Below are positions 1-8,950 of a stretch of 64,000 nt of DNA, piece by piece. This DNA comes from JANQGG01 sp964642175 (GTDB taxonomy: Bacteria; Bacteroidota; Chlorobiia; Chlorobiales; Chloroherpetonaceae), in NCBI GenBank assembly GCA_964642175.1, contig CAZXOK010000005.1:156742-220741 (forward strand). The letters run 5' to 3'. The stretch's first letter is position 1, and each line of letters starts with the position of its first letter. Under the pieces are notes generated by a model, which searched no databases, was not told the origin of the DNA, and saw only the letters and a program-made list of their open reading frames with translations. A program made the translations under genes and the position numbers.

Positions 1-2
1 AA

Positions 3-236
3 CCTATGCATGAAACTGAAGATCCCACCCCGGTAAATGAGCAACGCCAACCTTTCTCGGATGATGAAGCCATTAAAACGCCTACCTTAAGCCTGGCCAA
101 GATCTTTTATTCTCAGGGAGCTTATACAAAAGCCATCAATATTTACCGGGCCTTGATCCAAAAAGACCCCGATAACATTACCGATTATGAACAAGCTATT
201 GAGGACATTCAGCAAAAAATGTCGGAAGAGCAGTAA
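3..236 (+). CDS. C-terminal end of a TPR-repeat protein (5' end outside the window)
   Basis: The frame is open to the left edge of the window, so the ATG at position 6 may be internal. The readable 76 residues contain one helix pair with tetratricopeptide character (about residues 30-57: a 'LAKIFYSQGAYTKAINIYRAL' type A/B helix followed by the 'DPDN' turn), then an acidic, Lys/Glu-rich end. TPR units mediate protein-protein contacts; no specific function can be assigned. About 100 bases separate it from the efflux operon downstream, in the same direction. It could also be a complete small protein, but a single TPR at a C-terminus is more typical of a truncated view. Confidence 0.55.
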   Translation, partial: PMHETEDPTPVNEQRQPFSDDEAIKTPTLSLAKIFYSQGAYTKAINIYRALIQKDPDNITDYEQAIEDIQQKMSEEQ

Positions 237-277
237 TCCCGCAACTGAAAATATTTTGTGAAACAACCCCAAGGCAT

Positions 278-315
278 TCTCGTTTCTAACGAAACTAACA
301 TTTTAATAAACGAGA
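278..315. promoter_or_regulatory. Inverted repeats upstream of the efflux operon, possible operator
   Basis: Two nested palindromes lie just before the TolC gene: GTTTC-taac-GAAAC (282-295), and a wider pair TCTCGTTT (278-285) / AAACGAGA (308-315). Such paired sites often bind dimeric repressors of the TetR or MarR type that control multidrug efflux. No regulator gene is visible next to it, so the role is inference. Confidence 0.3.
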
Positions 316-334
316 CGTATTTTGAAAAACATTC

Positions 335-1795
335 ATGTCAGCCCGAACCTTTAAACCACTGGTAGTATTTACCTTTACATTGTTTTGTCTTCATACACTC
401 CCAAAGGACTTATCAGCCCAAAAAAAAGATAATCCTGTACTTTCATTAGACACCTGTATTTCCATTGCCCTGAAAAACGCCACTGTTGTCCAATCTGCAC
501 GCAATCAGTTAAACCTCTCGGGTGCTGATGTTCTGAAAAGTTACGGGCAGTTTCTACCCAGTTTAACTGTAGGTGCTGGTTATACTTTCTATGCCAGAAA
601 TAACAATTTGGAACAAGTCCCATTTACACAAACACTTGGCAATGGCGATACACTCAGTACTATCAGTACCACTTTATTTGCCACAGAAAGCCGAAGGGCC
701 AGTTATAATATCTCCAGCACACTGAACATATTCAACGGGCTCGCAGATTATGCGGCTTTAAAACAGTCACTAAATAACGAAAATGCTTCACAATACTCCT
801 TAAAACGGGCCAAAGAGCAGATAGCATTCGATGTGGCACAGTCTTATCTGCAAATCCTTCTGAATCAGGAGCTTCTTAAAATTTCTGAAGAAAATCTGAA
901 CGCTGCTAATGATCAGCTTTCTCGTATTCGCGAACAGGTTAATGTGGGTGCTAAAGCAATCTCGGATTTATACCAACAAGAGTCGGTGGTCAGTACAAAT
1001 GAGTTGGATGTGATCACGTCTGAAAACAATCTGCGGAACAGTCAGATAGCGTTGCTACAACGTTTAAAATTAAATCCGGCCCAGGAGTACACATTTGAAA
1101 TACCACCTTTAGATACATCAAAAATAAATGAATCGGTCTATTCCAGTACCTCGATCATAAACAAGGCGTTTAAAAACCGAACTGACCTAAAAAGTGCTGA
1201 GTTTGCCTACAAAGCATCCGACTGGGGAACCAATGTGGCCTTCAGTGGGTACCTGCCTCGTCTGGATCTGATTTTCAATTTAAGTTCAAGTGGCATTCTA
1301 ATCGATAAGCAAACTATCGATGGCATTGAAGTTCCTTCACCTGTCTTACCCGATATCTCCAGACAGTTGGAAGATCAGACCAATACCTCACTTACACTGA
1401 ACCTGAGCTGGACCATTTTCGATGGCTTTTTAACCAACTTGAACCATCAACGGGCCAGGGTAGATTACCTGAACCGGAAATTAACTTACGAAGATACCAA
1501 GCTTCAAATTTCGGCTGAAGTTACCCAATCCATAGGCGATTATAAAGCAGCTCAGAAACAGCTGGAATCAGCAGAAAAGGGATTAAAGTCGTCTGAAAAA
1601 GCATTTGAAACGGTTCAACAGCAATATGATGTTGGAGGGTCAACATTTGTAGAACTTTCAGGTGCCCGAGCCAGTCTGGTAGCTGCCCAATCGCAATACG
1701 CCCAGTCTGTGTATAATTTCACTTTCCAGAAGAAGTTACTGGATTTTTTCATGGGTACACTCGATGTTGAACAATATATGACAGAACCTTACTAA
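335..1795 (+). CDS. TolC-family outer membrane efflux protein
   Basis: A 486-residue protein with an N-terminal signal peptide (hydrophobic stretch about residues 8-24, then a 'LSAQ' cleavage-like site) and two outer-membrane efflux protein halves, each a long helical region separated by strands, as in TolC. The repeated pattern 'SLDTCISIALKNA' near residue 38 is the usual start of the first half. TolC-like trimers form the outer-membrane exit duct of tripartite pumps. It is the first gene of a tight operon with an adaptor, an ABC ATPase and two permeases (gaps 19, 21, 2 and 2 bases), so it most likely serves that MacAB-like pump. Family assignment is firm; substrate is unknown. Confidence 0.93.
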   Translation: MSARTFKPLVVFTFTLFCLHTLPKDLSAQKKDNPVLSLDTCISIALKNATVVQSARNQLNLSGADVLKSYGQFLPSLTVGAGYTFYARNNNLEQVPFTQTLGNGDTLSTISTTLFATESRRASYNISSTLNIFNGLADYAALKQSLNNENASQYSLKRAKEQIAFDVAQSYLQILLNQELLKISEENLNAANDQLSRIREQVNVGAKAISDLYQQESVVSTNELDVITSENNLRNSQIALLQRLKLNPAQEYTFEIPPLDTSKINESVYSSTSIINKAFKNRTDLKSAEFAYKASDWGTNVAFSGYLPRLDLIFNLSSSGILIDKQTIDGIEVPSPVLPDISRQLEDQTNTSLTLNLSWTIFDGFLTNLNHQRARVDYLNRKLTYEDTKLQISAEVTQSIGDYKAAQKQLESAEKGLKSSEKAFETVQQQYDVGGSTFVELSGARASLVAAQSQYAQSVYNFTFQKKLLDFFMGTLDVEQYMTEPY

Positions 1796-1814
1796 TTTAG
1801 AACACACAAGTAAT

Positions 1815-3143
1815 ATGTTGGTGGAAACCGAACCAGAACCTAAAGCCAAAAACAGCGGTTCAATGGAAAAACAGGGTGCGCAAAAACCTAATGCTGGCAA
1901 GAAAAAGCCTCAACATGCAGTCAAGTACATTGTTGGGGGCGTGATAGCAGCAATTTTCAGCCTTGGTATTATACTTTACTTTGTAAATACACGAGAAAAA
2001 CCTGTTTTAATATCCAGTGCACCGGTAATTACTAAAACAATTACACAGGTCGTTTCAGCAACAGGAAGAATACAACCCGAAACAGAAGTAATTATCTCTC
2101 CGGATGTTTCGGGTGAAATTATTGCATTGCCTATCCGAGAGGGTCAATCGGTTACCAAGGGAGATCTTCTCTTCAAGATCAATCCCGAATTGCTCAACTC
2201 ACAGGTCGATCAGCAGCAAGCCTCGCTTAGTGCAGCACGCGCCAGAAGTCTGCAATCCAAAGCTCAGCAACTAAAGGCTGATGACGATCTCATGCGAACC
2301 GGGGAACTTTATTCAAAACAACTTATTTCTGAATCGGATTATACCACGGCAAAAACAAATGCAGAAGTTGCTAAAGCAACTTACCAGGCCTCCTTGTTTG
2401 AAATTTCTCGAGTGCAGAGTCTGCTCGAGCAAAGTCGGGAGCAACTCTCTCGATCCACTGTTTTTTCACCAATTTCCGGCACCATCACCCTGTTAAATAA
2501 TAAACTTGGTGAGCGTGTGGTTGCAACCAGCCAGTTCCAGGGAACAGAAGTACTCCGGATTGCTGATTTGAACAGCATGGAAATTGAAGTTGAAGTCAAT
2601 GAAAATGATATCATTTTCGTTCAGCAAGGCGATACTGCAAGGATTTCGGTAGATGCATACCGTGATAAAGAATTTAAAGGACTCGTTACAGAAATTGCCA
2701 ATATGGCCACCACCAGCATGGTTGGCACGCAGGATGAAGCCACTAATTTTAATGTCACCATCCGAATTCTGGATCATCAGCGTTTGCTAAAACCCGGCAT
2801 GAGTGCTACAGCTAATATTGAAACCGAAACGGTTGAAAATGCAGTTGCTGTACCCCTGCAAAGTGTTACCGTCCGAAGCGCTTCTCAGTTAATGCCTCAA
2901 TCTGAAAAAGATCAAAACCAGCAAACTGAGGTACGCAATCAGAATGACGACCTAAAAAAGATTGTTTTTGTTCTGGATGATAAAAAAGCAGTGGCTCGTG
3001 AAGTAAAAACCGGCATCGCCGACAATACCCACATCCAGATTATTGAAGGGTTAAGCACTGGTGATGAAGTTGTTTCGGGAAGCTACCGTGCCATTAGCCG
3101 CGACCTTAAAAATGGCTCAAATGTTAAGACAAGCAAAGACTAA
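1815..3143 (+). CDS. HlyD/MacA-type periplasmic adaptor of an ABC efflux pump
   Basis: A 442-residue membrane-fusion protein. A hydrophilic cytoplasmic start is followed by one membrane anchor (about residues 36-57), then a lipoyl-like half ('SGEIIALPIREGQSVTKGDLL', about 94-115), a Gln/Ala/Ser-rich coiled-coil hairpin (about 130-205), the second lipoyl half ('FSPISGTITLL') and beta-barrel and membrane-proximal domains. Adaptors of this type link an inner-membrane transporter to a TolC duct. It lies between the TolC gene and the ATPase gene in one operon. The inserted Gln/Asn/Lys-rich segment near residues 355-380 is unusual but not disruptive. Confidence 0.92.
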   Translation: MLVETEPEPKAKNSGSMEKQGAQKPNAGKKKPQHAVKYIVGGVIAAIFSLGIILYFVNTREKPVLISSAPVITKTITQVVSATGRIQPETEVIISPDVSGEIIALPIREGQSVTKGDLLFKINPELLNSQVDQQQASLSAARARSLQSKAQQLKADDDLMRTGELYSKQLISESDYTTAKTNAEVAKATYQASLFEISRVQSLLEQSREQLSRSTVFSPISGTITLLNNKLGERVVATSQFQGTEVLRIADLNSMEIEVEVNENDIIFVQQGDTARISVDAYRDKEFKGLVTEIANMATTSMVGTQDEATNFNVTIRILDHQRLLKPGMSATANIETETVENAVAVPLQSVTVRSASQLMPQSEKDQNQQTEVRNQNDDLKKIVFVLDDKKAVAREVKTGIADNTHIQIIEGLSTGDEVVSGSYRAISRDLKNGSNVKTSKD

Positions 3144-3164
3144 TCCAACTCGACCGAAGAGAAT

Positions 3165-3887
3165 ATGAATAATGCGACCAAAGTCATAGAAATGTCAGAA
3201 ATCAGGAAAGATTTCGCGATGGGTCAAGAAGTGGTTCGCGCGTTACGAGGTATTAATTTATCTATTACCAAAAACGAATATGTAGCCATAATGGGAGCAT
3301 CGGGTAGTGGAAAATCCACCCTGATGAACCTAATCGGTTGTCTCGATACCCCAACAAGCGGAAAGTATGTTTTAAACGGCAATGATGTGTCTTTGCTCGA
3401 CGAAGATGAACTGGCCAGGATCCGGAATCTTGAAATTGGATTTGTTTTTCAGACCTTTAACCTTCTGCCCCGCTCAACCAGCTTGCAAAATGTGGAGTTG
3501 CCGCTTGTCTATGCCGGATTCTCTCCGGAAGATCGTCATGAGAAAGCCACACAAGCCCTGATCAATGTTGGCCTTTCCGACCGAATGGATCATAAACCCA
3601 ATGAACTCTCGGGCGGTCAGCGCCAGAGGGTAGCTATTGCCCGGGCTTTAGTCAATAATCCGTCAATCATCCTGGCCGATGAACCCACGGGAAATTTAGA
3701 CAGTAAAACCAGCAATGATATTATGGCCCTTTTCGACGATCTACAGCAATTGGGCAATACGATCATTCTGGTTACACACGAAGATGATATCTCCAGACAT
3801 GCTGATCGGGTTGTAAGGCTACATGATGGCCTGGTTGAGAGCGATTACCTGCACACTCACCATTTAGACGAGATAAGCTCACCATAG
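3165..3887 (+). CDS. ABC transporter ATP-binding protein, MacB/LolD type
   Basis: A 240-residue ABC ATPase with every catalytic motif: Walker A GASGSGKST (residues 44-52), Q-loop Gln96, signature LSGGQ (148-152), Walker B ending in ADEP (171-174) and an H-loop in 'LVTHEDD'. Length and the 'EPTGNLDS' segment place it in the MacB/LolD/FtsE group, which works with FtsX-type permeases by mechanotransmission. It drives the two permeases encoded directly downstream; the first starts 2 bases after its stop. Substrate cannot be read from sequence: macrolides, peptides, lipids and lipoproteins are all known for this group. Confidence 0.95.
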   Translation: MNNATKVIEMSEIRKDFAMGQEVVRALRGINLSITKNEYVAIMGASGSGKSTLMNLIGCLDTPTSGKYVLNGNDVSLLDEDELARIRNLEIGFVFQTFNLLPRSTSLQNVELPLVYAGFSPEDRHEKATQALINVGLSDRMDHKPNELSGGQRQRVAIARALVNNPSIILADEPTGNLDSKTSNDIMALFDDLQQLGNTIILVTHEDDISRHADRVVRLHDGLVESDYLHTHHLDEISSP

Positions 3888-3889
3888 CC

Positions 3890-5140
3890 ATGCGACAGTG
3901 GATATACGAAATCCAGGAAAGCCTAAGAATTGCCTTTGCCGAAATCCTGACGCACAAACTCCGTTCCATACTCACAGCCCTTGGCGTAATTATTGGTATT
4001 CTGGCCGTAACATTGATGGGTACAGCCATCAACGGCATTGATAAGGGTTTTGATCGAAGTTTATCCATCATCGGCTACGATGTGCTTTATATCCAGAAAT
4101 GGCCCTGGAGACAGGTAGAAGACCGCTGGGTCTACAGAAATCGCCCAAATCTTAAAACCGAGTATGCTGATCAGATAAACCGTAAGATCCGTCAAAATGA
4201 AAAGTCTGAGCTTGTAACCGCTGTTCCGCAAATGTCTAAAACCCGTCAGGTGAACTACGAAGGCCAGGTGGTTGAAAATGTCTTTGTTATCGGTACAACC
4301 GATCAATACCCGCTTACATCATCGGCAGATCTGGCTTTAGGACGCTTTTTTACAACCCTGGAGTCGCGTTCCGGCGCCAGAACCTGCATCCTGGGTGCCG
4401 ACCTGGTTGATGCCCTCTTTCCAAATATCAATCCTCTGAACCAAACGATCAAGATTGGCAAATATTCCTATAAAGTAATTGGGGTGTATGAGAAGCAAGG
4501 AAAGTTTCTGGGTTTGTTCAGCCTGGATACCCAGGTAGTCATCCCGTTGCAAGCTTTTAAAAAGGCTTTTGGTGAAAGCCGCAATGTTACTATCCGGATT
4601 AAAGTCAAGGATGAAAACAGGCTGGAGCAGGCTAAGGATGATGTTAATGGCCTGATGCGTCAGGTGCGTGGTCTGGACTATGCCGAAGAGAATAATTTCA
4701 CCATTAATGAACAAAGAGCTTTTAAAAGCACCCTCGATCCTATTAAAGCCGGCATATCGATTGCGGGTTTATTTATAACCGGTCTTTCGCTTTTTGTTGG
4801 AGCTATTGGCATCATGAACATCACGTTTGTAAGCGTTAAAGAACGCACCAAAGAAATTGGTACCCGAAAAGCGCTTGGCGCCAAAAAGCGTACCATTTTA
4901 ATGCAGTTCTTAATTGAATCAACCTCGATTTGCCTGATTGGAGGTATTGTGGGCTTGTTTGTCTCTTTTGGCATAACATTCCTGATCAATGTGTTTTTCA
5001 CGTCCTTCCCGGCAACATTTTCCATTGAATTGGTGCTGGTTGGTATGGTTGTTTCAACTGTTACAGGTATCCTCTCGGGCTTTGCTCCGGCTTACAGCGC
5101 TGCAAAACTTGATCCTTCAACCGCATTGCGATACGAATAA
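3890..5140 (+). CDS. MacB/FtsX-type ABC permease, first of two
   Basis: A 416-residue permease with the MacB layout: one N-terminal membrane helix (about residues 21-43), a long periplasmic MacB-core domain (about 50-280) and three C-terminal helices containing the FtsX domain (about 285-405). The motif 'ERTKEIGTRKALGAKKR' after the second helix is the standard coupling helix region that contacts the ATPase. It forms an operon with the preceding ATPase and the following paralogous permease, suggesting a heterodimeric membrane part rather than the MacB homodimer with a fused ATPase. Confidence 0.93.
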   Translation: MRQWIYEIQESLRIAFAEILTHKLRSILTALGVIIGILAVTLMGTAINGIDKGFDRSLSIIGYDVLYIQKWPWRQVEDRWVYRNRPNLKTEYADQINRKIRQNEKSELVTAVPQMSKTRQVNYEGQVVENVFVIGTTDQYPLTSSADLALGRFFTTLESRSGARTCILGADLVDALFPNINPLNQTIKIGKYSYKVIGVYEKQGKFLGLFSLDTQVVIPLQAFKKAFGESRNVTIRIKVKDENRLEQAKDDVNGLMRQVRGLDYAEENNFTINEQRAFKSTLDPIKAGISIAGLFITGLSLFVGAIGIMNITFVSVKERTKEIGTRKALGAKKRTILMQFLIESTSICLIGGIVGLFVSFGITFLINVFFTSFPATFSIELVLVGMVVSTVTGILSGFAPAYSAAKLDPSTALRYE

Positions 5141-5142
5141 AG

Positions 5143-6366
5143 ATGTTACTGAAAGATTTAATTCTCATGGCCCTGTCGTCTTTAAAGGCCAACAAACTTC
5201 GCTCCTTGCTTACCATGTTTGGTATAACCATTGGGGTATTCTCGGTGCTTGGGGTCATGACTGCCTTACAAGCCGTGGAGTCTTCCATTGAAGAAGGCCT
5301 TGCCGAACTGGGTGCCAACACGTTTGAGATCACAAAAAATCCTGCCTTGCTTTTCAGGGGCCCCAGAACAAAATCAACCCGTCCCGATTTTACTTACCAG
5401 GAAGCTACAGAGTTTAAAAGGCTCATGAAAAACGCACCGGCTAAGATCGGCCTGGAAACCCGGGATCGTGCCGAAAAAGTCTCTTTTGGCAGCATTGAAA
5501 CCAACCCGGTTATAGATATTATCGGTGGTGATCAAAACTACATTACTGCAAACAGTTACCAGATCAATTACGGCAGAAACTTTAGAAACGAAGACCTGAT
5601 CTACGCCCGAAATCTGGCCATTATCGGGCCGGGTGTGCAGGAAAAACTCTTCCCGGCAATCGATCCTCTGAACCGGATGATCACCATTAATGGCAATAAG
5701 TATCGCATTATTGGTGTCTTAAAAGAAAAAGGCTCGGTTTTCGGGCAAAGCCAGGATGATATTGTTTTGATTCCAATTACGCGGTTCCTGTATTATTACG
5801 GCAACCTGAGGCAAATGAGCTTTACCGTTCAAGCGTCCAGTAAAGCCGTCTACCAGGATGTGATGGATCAATCCATAGGTTCCATGCGCATCGTACGCGG
5901 GCTGGAACCCGGTGAAGAAAACAATTTCTCCTTACGAACAAACGAAGCTTTGATCGAATCATTCAATGAAGTTTCCAATACCGTACAAATCGGTGCGTTT
6001 ATCATCAGTGTAATAGCTCTTCTGACGGCTGGTATCGGGATCATGAACATCATGCTGGTTAGTGTTACTGAGCGAACCAAGGAAATTGGGGTGCGCAAAT
6101 CGCTGGGAGCCAAAAACTCCAGCGTTTTATCCCAGTTTTTAATCGAGGCCGTTATTTTGTCTGAACTTGGCGGATTGATCGGTATTGTTCTTGGTGTGAT
6201 AGGTGGAAACCTGTTTGCCGCCCAACTCAACTCATCGCTGATCTTTCCGTGGGATTGGGCCATTACCGGTTTAGTGGTCTGCTCAGCTATTGGTATCGGT
6301 TTTGGGTTATACCCGGCTTATAAAGCATCCAGGCTGAACCCGGTTGAAGCCCTGAGATTTGAGTAA
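5143..6366 (+). CDS. MacB/FtsX-type ABC permease, second of two
   Basis: A 407-residue paralogue of the preceding protein with the same order of parts: N-terminal helix (about 19-40), MacB-core periplasmic domain, then three membrane helices with the coupling segment 'ERTKEIGVRKSLGAKNS'. The start is 2 bases after the previous stop, so translation is probably coupled. It closes the efflux operon. The two permeases differ widely in the periplasmic core but share the FtsX part, which fits specialised halves of one transporter. Confidence 0.93.
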   Translation: MLLKDLILMALSSLKANKLRSLLTMFGITIGVFSVLGVMTALQAVESSIEEGLAELGANTFEITKNPALLFRGPRTKSTRPDFTYQEATEFKRLMKNAPAKIGLETRDRAEKVSFGSIETNPVIDIIGGDQNYITANSYQINYGRNFRNEDLIYARNLAIIGPGVQEKLFPAIDPLNRMITINGNKYRIIGVLKEKGSVFGQSQDDIVLIPITRFLYYYGNLRQMSFTVQASSKAVYQDVMDQSIGSMRIVRGLEPGEENNFSLRTNEALIESFNEVSNTVQIGAFIISVIALLTAGIGIMNIMLVSVTERTKEIGVRKSLGAKNSSVLSQFLIEAVILSELGGLIGIVLGVIGGNLFAAQLNSSLIFPWDWAITGLVVCSAIGIGFGLYPAYKASRLNPVEALRFE

Positions 6367-6397
6367 TCTTATCCCCACTCACACATGCATGTTTGGT

Positions 6398-6817
6398 TCA
6401 ACTTTGTGTTGAATCTGAGGAGTCTTTAAGACTTTCCATGTCTGAAAGCCTCATTCGCAAGGCATCAGAGGATTTTTGCACTTCCATGGCCGATAAAACC
6501 AGCGAGGCCATTAACATGATCAATGCTACCCCAAAAGTTATTTGCCCGATCAGCATTTCATTCATAAAAATTAAAAACATGCACAGTGTGCAAAGAAAAA
6601 AGCTGATAACTCCGAGCAGTTGCATGTTTTTAATAAGCTCAATGCGCTTGCGAAGACTTACTATTTGATTGGCAATAATGGGATCCTGCTCTGCTTTATA
6701 TTGCCGATGAAGGTTTCTGACCAGTGCAGCCAGTGCAAGGTATCGGTTTGTATAAGCAAGCAATAAGAGGGAGATGGCGGAAAAAAGAATCGCAGGGGTG
6801 GTAAGGGTGAATTCCAT
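6398..6817 (-). CDS. DUF2721 family membrane protein
   Basis: A 139-residue protein with three hydrophobic segments (about residues 8-33, 66-88 and 91-114) separated by a charged stretch rich in Arg, Lys and Gln. The start 'TTPAILFSAISLLLLAYTNR' followed by a short helix and 'RKRIELIKNMQ' matches the DUF2721 family as I know it. Function is unknown for the whole family. It is convergent with the efflux operon (31 bases between stops) and stands alone. Confidence 0.75.
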   Translation of the reverse strand: MEFTLTTPAILFSAISLLLLAYTNRYLALAALVRNLHRQYKAEQDPIIANQIVSLRKRIELIKNMQLLGVISFFLCTLCMFLIFMNEMLIGQITFGVALIMLMASLVLSAMEVQKSSDALRMRLSDMESLKDSSDSTQS

Positions 6818-6921
6818 TATGGTTTATTATTTACAGTTTCGGACATCACAAAAACTTTACTAAGTAAGGATACTCCCATTCCAAATTATGGATGGTTGCT
6901 TTTTTTAGAGTCTTAAATCCA

Positions 6922-8409
6922 TTATTTAGTGCCAGGTTTCACCTGTTTCAAGACCGATCTCAGATCCGATTTAAAAAACAGCATACACAGCAACGCATAT
7001 CCCAGAATGATAAAGATATCTGAGCCAATCGGACTTTGTATTTCTTCAGCAAATAATAAAATCCCGATTCCAATACCGACCAGGCTCAGGATCTTACCCC
7101 AATCATATGAATTAGGGTAATATTTTTGGGAGAAATAGGCCATAGCCAGGGCCATGATCATTAATCCACTGGTTGCGGCCAATGCTGCCCCGATCATCCC
7201 ATAGGCATTAGAGAGCCAGATACAAAGCACAATGGTTGTTAAAGCACCAAACAAAGAGACAATGGGTAACACCTGGGTGCGTTTTTCTATTAACAGACCG
7301 GCCGATAAATTCACCGACATCATTTCAAATAAAGATCCGAAAAACACAATCGGTAAAACCGACAATCCGATCCAGTAAGCCGGCGGCAAAAGGTAAAGCC
7401 TGTTAAAATAATGGATTTGGATCAGATCGGGGATAATCAGACTAGCTGCTACAATCAAAACCAGCATACCCACGCTGGTTATGCTGAAAACCTGACTAAA
7501 GAGCTTTTTGGCATCTTTGTCGGAAGCATGTTGAAGAAAAAATGGCTGCCAGGCATACCTGAATATCTGTACCAGCAACTGGACCAAAATGCCAAATGCC
7601 ACCACACGTCCGTAAATACCCACTACTTCTGTATTACTTAGCGTTTTGCCATATAAACGCTCAAAGTTGGAATCGGGTACATGCATCAATACATTGCGGT
7701 CGACCAACCTGACAAACAGCCCCATCAAGCCACTGGGCACATAAGGTAAGCCTAACCACAACATGTCCTTAAAGTTAGTCCAGGAGCCTTTTTTCAAATG
7801 CCTCACGATTTCTGGTACTAATAAAACCAGAACCAGTGCCGAGCCCAATATATTACCCCAGAATGCCCCATGCAGGCCATAATCATAAACCGTGATCAAC
7901 ACAATGGTAGAAATCACAGTAATACCCACTCCGGTAAGTTTTACCACCGCAAATTTGGTGGCCTTTCGCTGCAGGCGCAGCTTGGCCAAAGGGATTACAA
8001 TCAGGGTATCGAGTAATAAAATCAGGGCCGCATACTGCACATAAATCCCGGCATCCATGCTTAACCCTAACAACATGGCCAGCTGCCGGGCATAGAGGGC
8101 AATCAGGCCGGAAAAAACAATTGAGGTAAGAGTTAATGACCGAAACGCCGTACCAAAATACCGGTTCTCTGCTGATTTTTGATTACCGGCATCTGAGGCA
8201 AATTTCATGTAAGCTGTTTCCTGCCCGTATGTAAATAGGATATTCAGGAAAGCCAGGTTGGCGTAAATCAGTGCATGAATACCATTTTCAGCTGTCAGTA
8301 AAAGATTAGCATACAGGGGTACCAGGATATAGTTCAGTGCCCGTGCCAAAATTGAACTTACACCATAAATAACGGTATCTTTAAAGAGAAGCTTTAACTT
8401 TTCGATCAT
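6922..8409 (-). CDS. Polysaccharide flippase (Wzx/MATE-like oligosaccharide transporter)
   Basis: A 495-residue integral membrane protein with about 12-14 hydrophobic segments spread along the whole length and the 'KDTVIYGVSSILARALNYILVPLY' type N-terminus seen in polysaccharide biosynthesis proteins of the MVF/PST group. These flip lipid-linked sugar units across the inner membrane for O-antigen, capsule or exopolysaccharide. No glycosyltransferases are adjacent, so it is an orphan locus here. The next genes upstream are tRNAs. Fold assignment is good; substrate is unknown. Confidence 0.87.
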   Translation of the reverse strand: MIEKLKLLFKDTVIYGVSSILARALNYILVPLYANLLLTAENGIHALIYANLAFLNILFTYGQETAYMKFASDAGNQKSAENRYFGTAFRSLTLTSIVFSGLIALYARQLAMLLGLSMDAGIYVQYAALILLLDTLIVIPLAKLRLQRKATKFAVVKLTGVGITVISTIVLITVYDYGLHGAFWGNILGSALVLVLLVPEIVRHLKKGSWTNFKDMLWLGLPYVPSGLMGLFVRLVDRNVLMHVPDSNFERLYGKTLSNTEVVGIYGRVVAFGILVQLLVQIFRYAWQPFFLQHASDKDAKKLFSQVFSITSVGMLVLIVAASLIIPDLIQIHYFNRLYLLPPAYWIGLSVLPIVFFGSLFEMMSVNLSAGLLIEKRTQVLPIVSLFGALTTIVLCIWLSNAYGMIGAALAATSGLMIMALAMAYFSQKYYPNSYDWGKILSLVGIGIGILLFAEEIQSPIGSDIFIILGYALLCMLFFKSDLRSVLKQVKPGTK

Positions 8410-8544
8410 TGGTTTTTGCTCATGATAGCTGTTTTAAGACAGCAGGAAAACATACGCTAACTTACTAATTTAAATTAATTAATGATCATCAGGATGAAGT
8501 TGTTCGATTATGTGAATTTGTTTTATTCTTGAATAAATTTTTTC

Positions 8545-8573
8545 TTGGAAATTTCACTTCATGGTTGTATAAT
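8545..8573 (+). promoter_or_regulatory. Sigma-70-like promoter of the tRNA-Gly gene
   Basis: TTGGAA (8545-8550) and a perfect TATAAT (8568-8573) are separated by 17 bases and end 12 bases before the tRNA-Gly gene. This is the classical primary-sigma layout, unlike the TTTG / TAnnTTTG promoters of Bacteroidia, and is evidence about the lineage. Confidence 0.75.
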
Positions 8574-8585
8574 ATCAGTCCTTTT

Positions 8586-8658
8586 GCGGGAATAGCTCAG
8601 TTGGTAGAGCGACACCTTGCCAAGGTGTAGGTCGCGAGTTCGAACCTCGTTTCCCGCT
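8586..8658 (+). tRNA. tRNA-Gly (anticodon GCC)
   Basis: A 73-base cloverleaf: acceptor GCGGGAA (8586-8592) pairs with TTCCCGC (8651-8657), D-arm GCTC...GAGC, anticodon stem ACACC/GGTGT with loop TTGCCAA (GCC at 8619-8621), T-arm GCGAG-TTCGAAC-CTCGT, discriminator T. The CCA end is not encoded. The gene is followed by its own terminator. Confidence 0.97.
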
Positions 8659-8681
8659 CTCAGAATTTCAAGTTGAAACAT

Positions 8682-8709
8682 AAAAGCCTCTTAACCGGAG
8701 GCTTTTTTT
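8682..8709 (+). terminator. Intrinsic terminator after tRNA-Gly
   Basis: AAAAGCCTC (8682-8690) pairs with GAGGCTTTT (8698-8706) around a 7-base loop, and the T run continues to 8709. It lies between the two tRNA genes, so they appear to be separate transcripts, or the second depends on read-through. Confidence 0.85.
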
Positions 8710-8721
8710 GTTTTTTCTCAC

Positions 8722-8813
<92 letters not shown>

Positions 8814-8950
8814 TTTCGTTTAGATCTGATTAAGCTGTTACACATTACCCTGTTTCACATTTATCCCATATTTTATTGCTAACTTGCAACGCCATGCAAC
8901 ATGTTCGTGTTGTTTGAAAAAACAATAAATGCCACTCAACACACTCTGAT

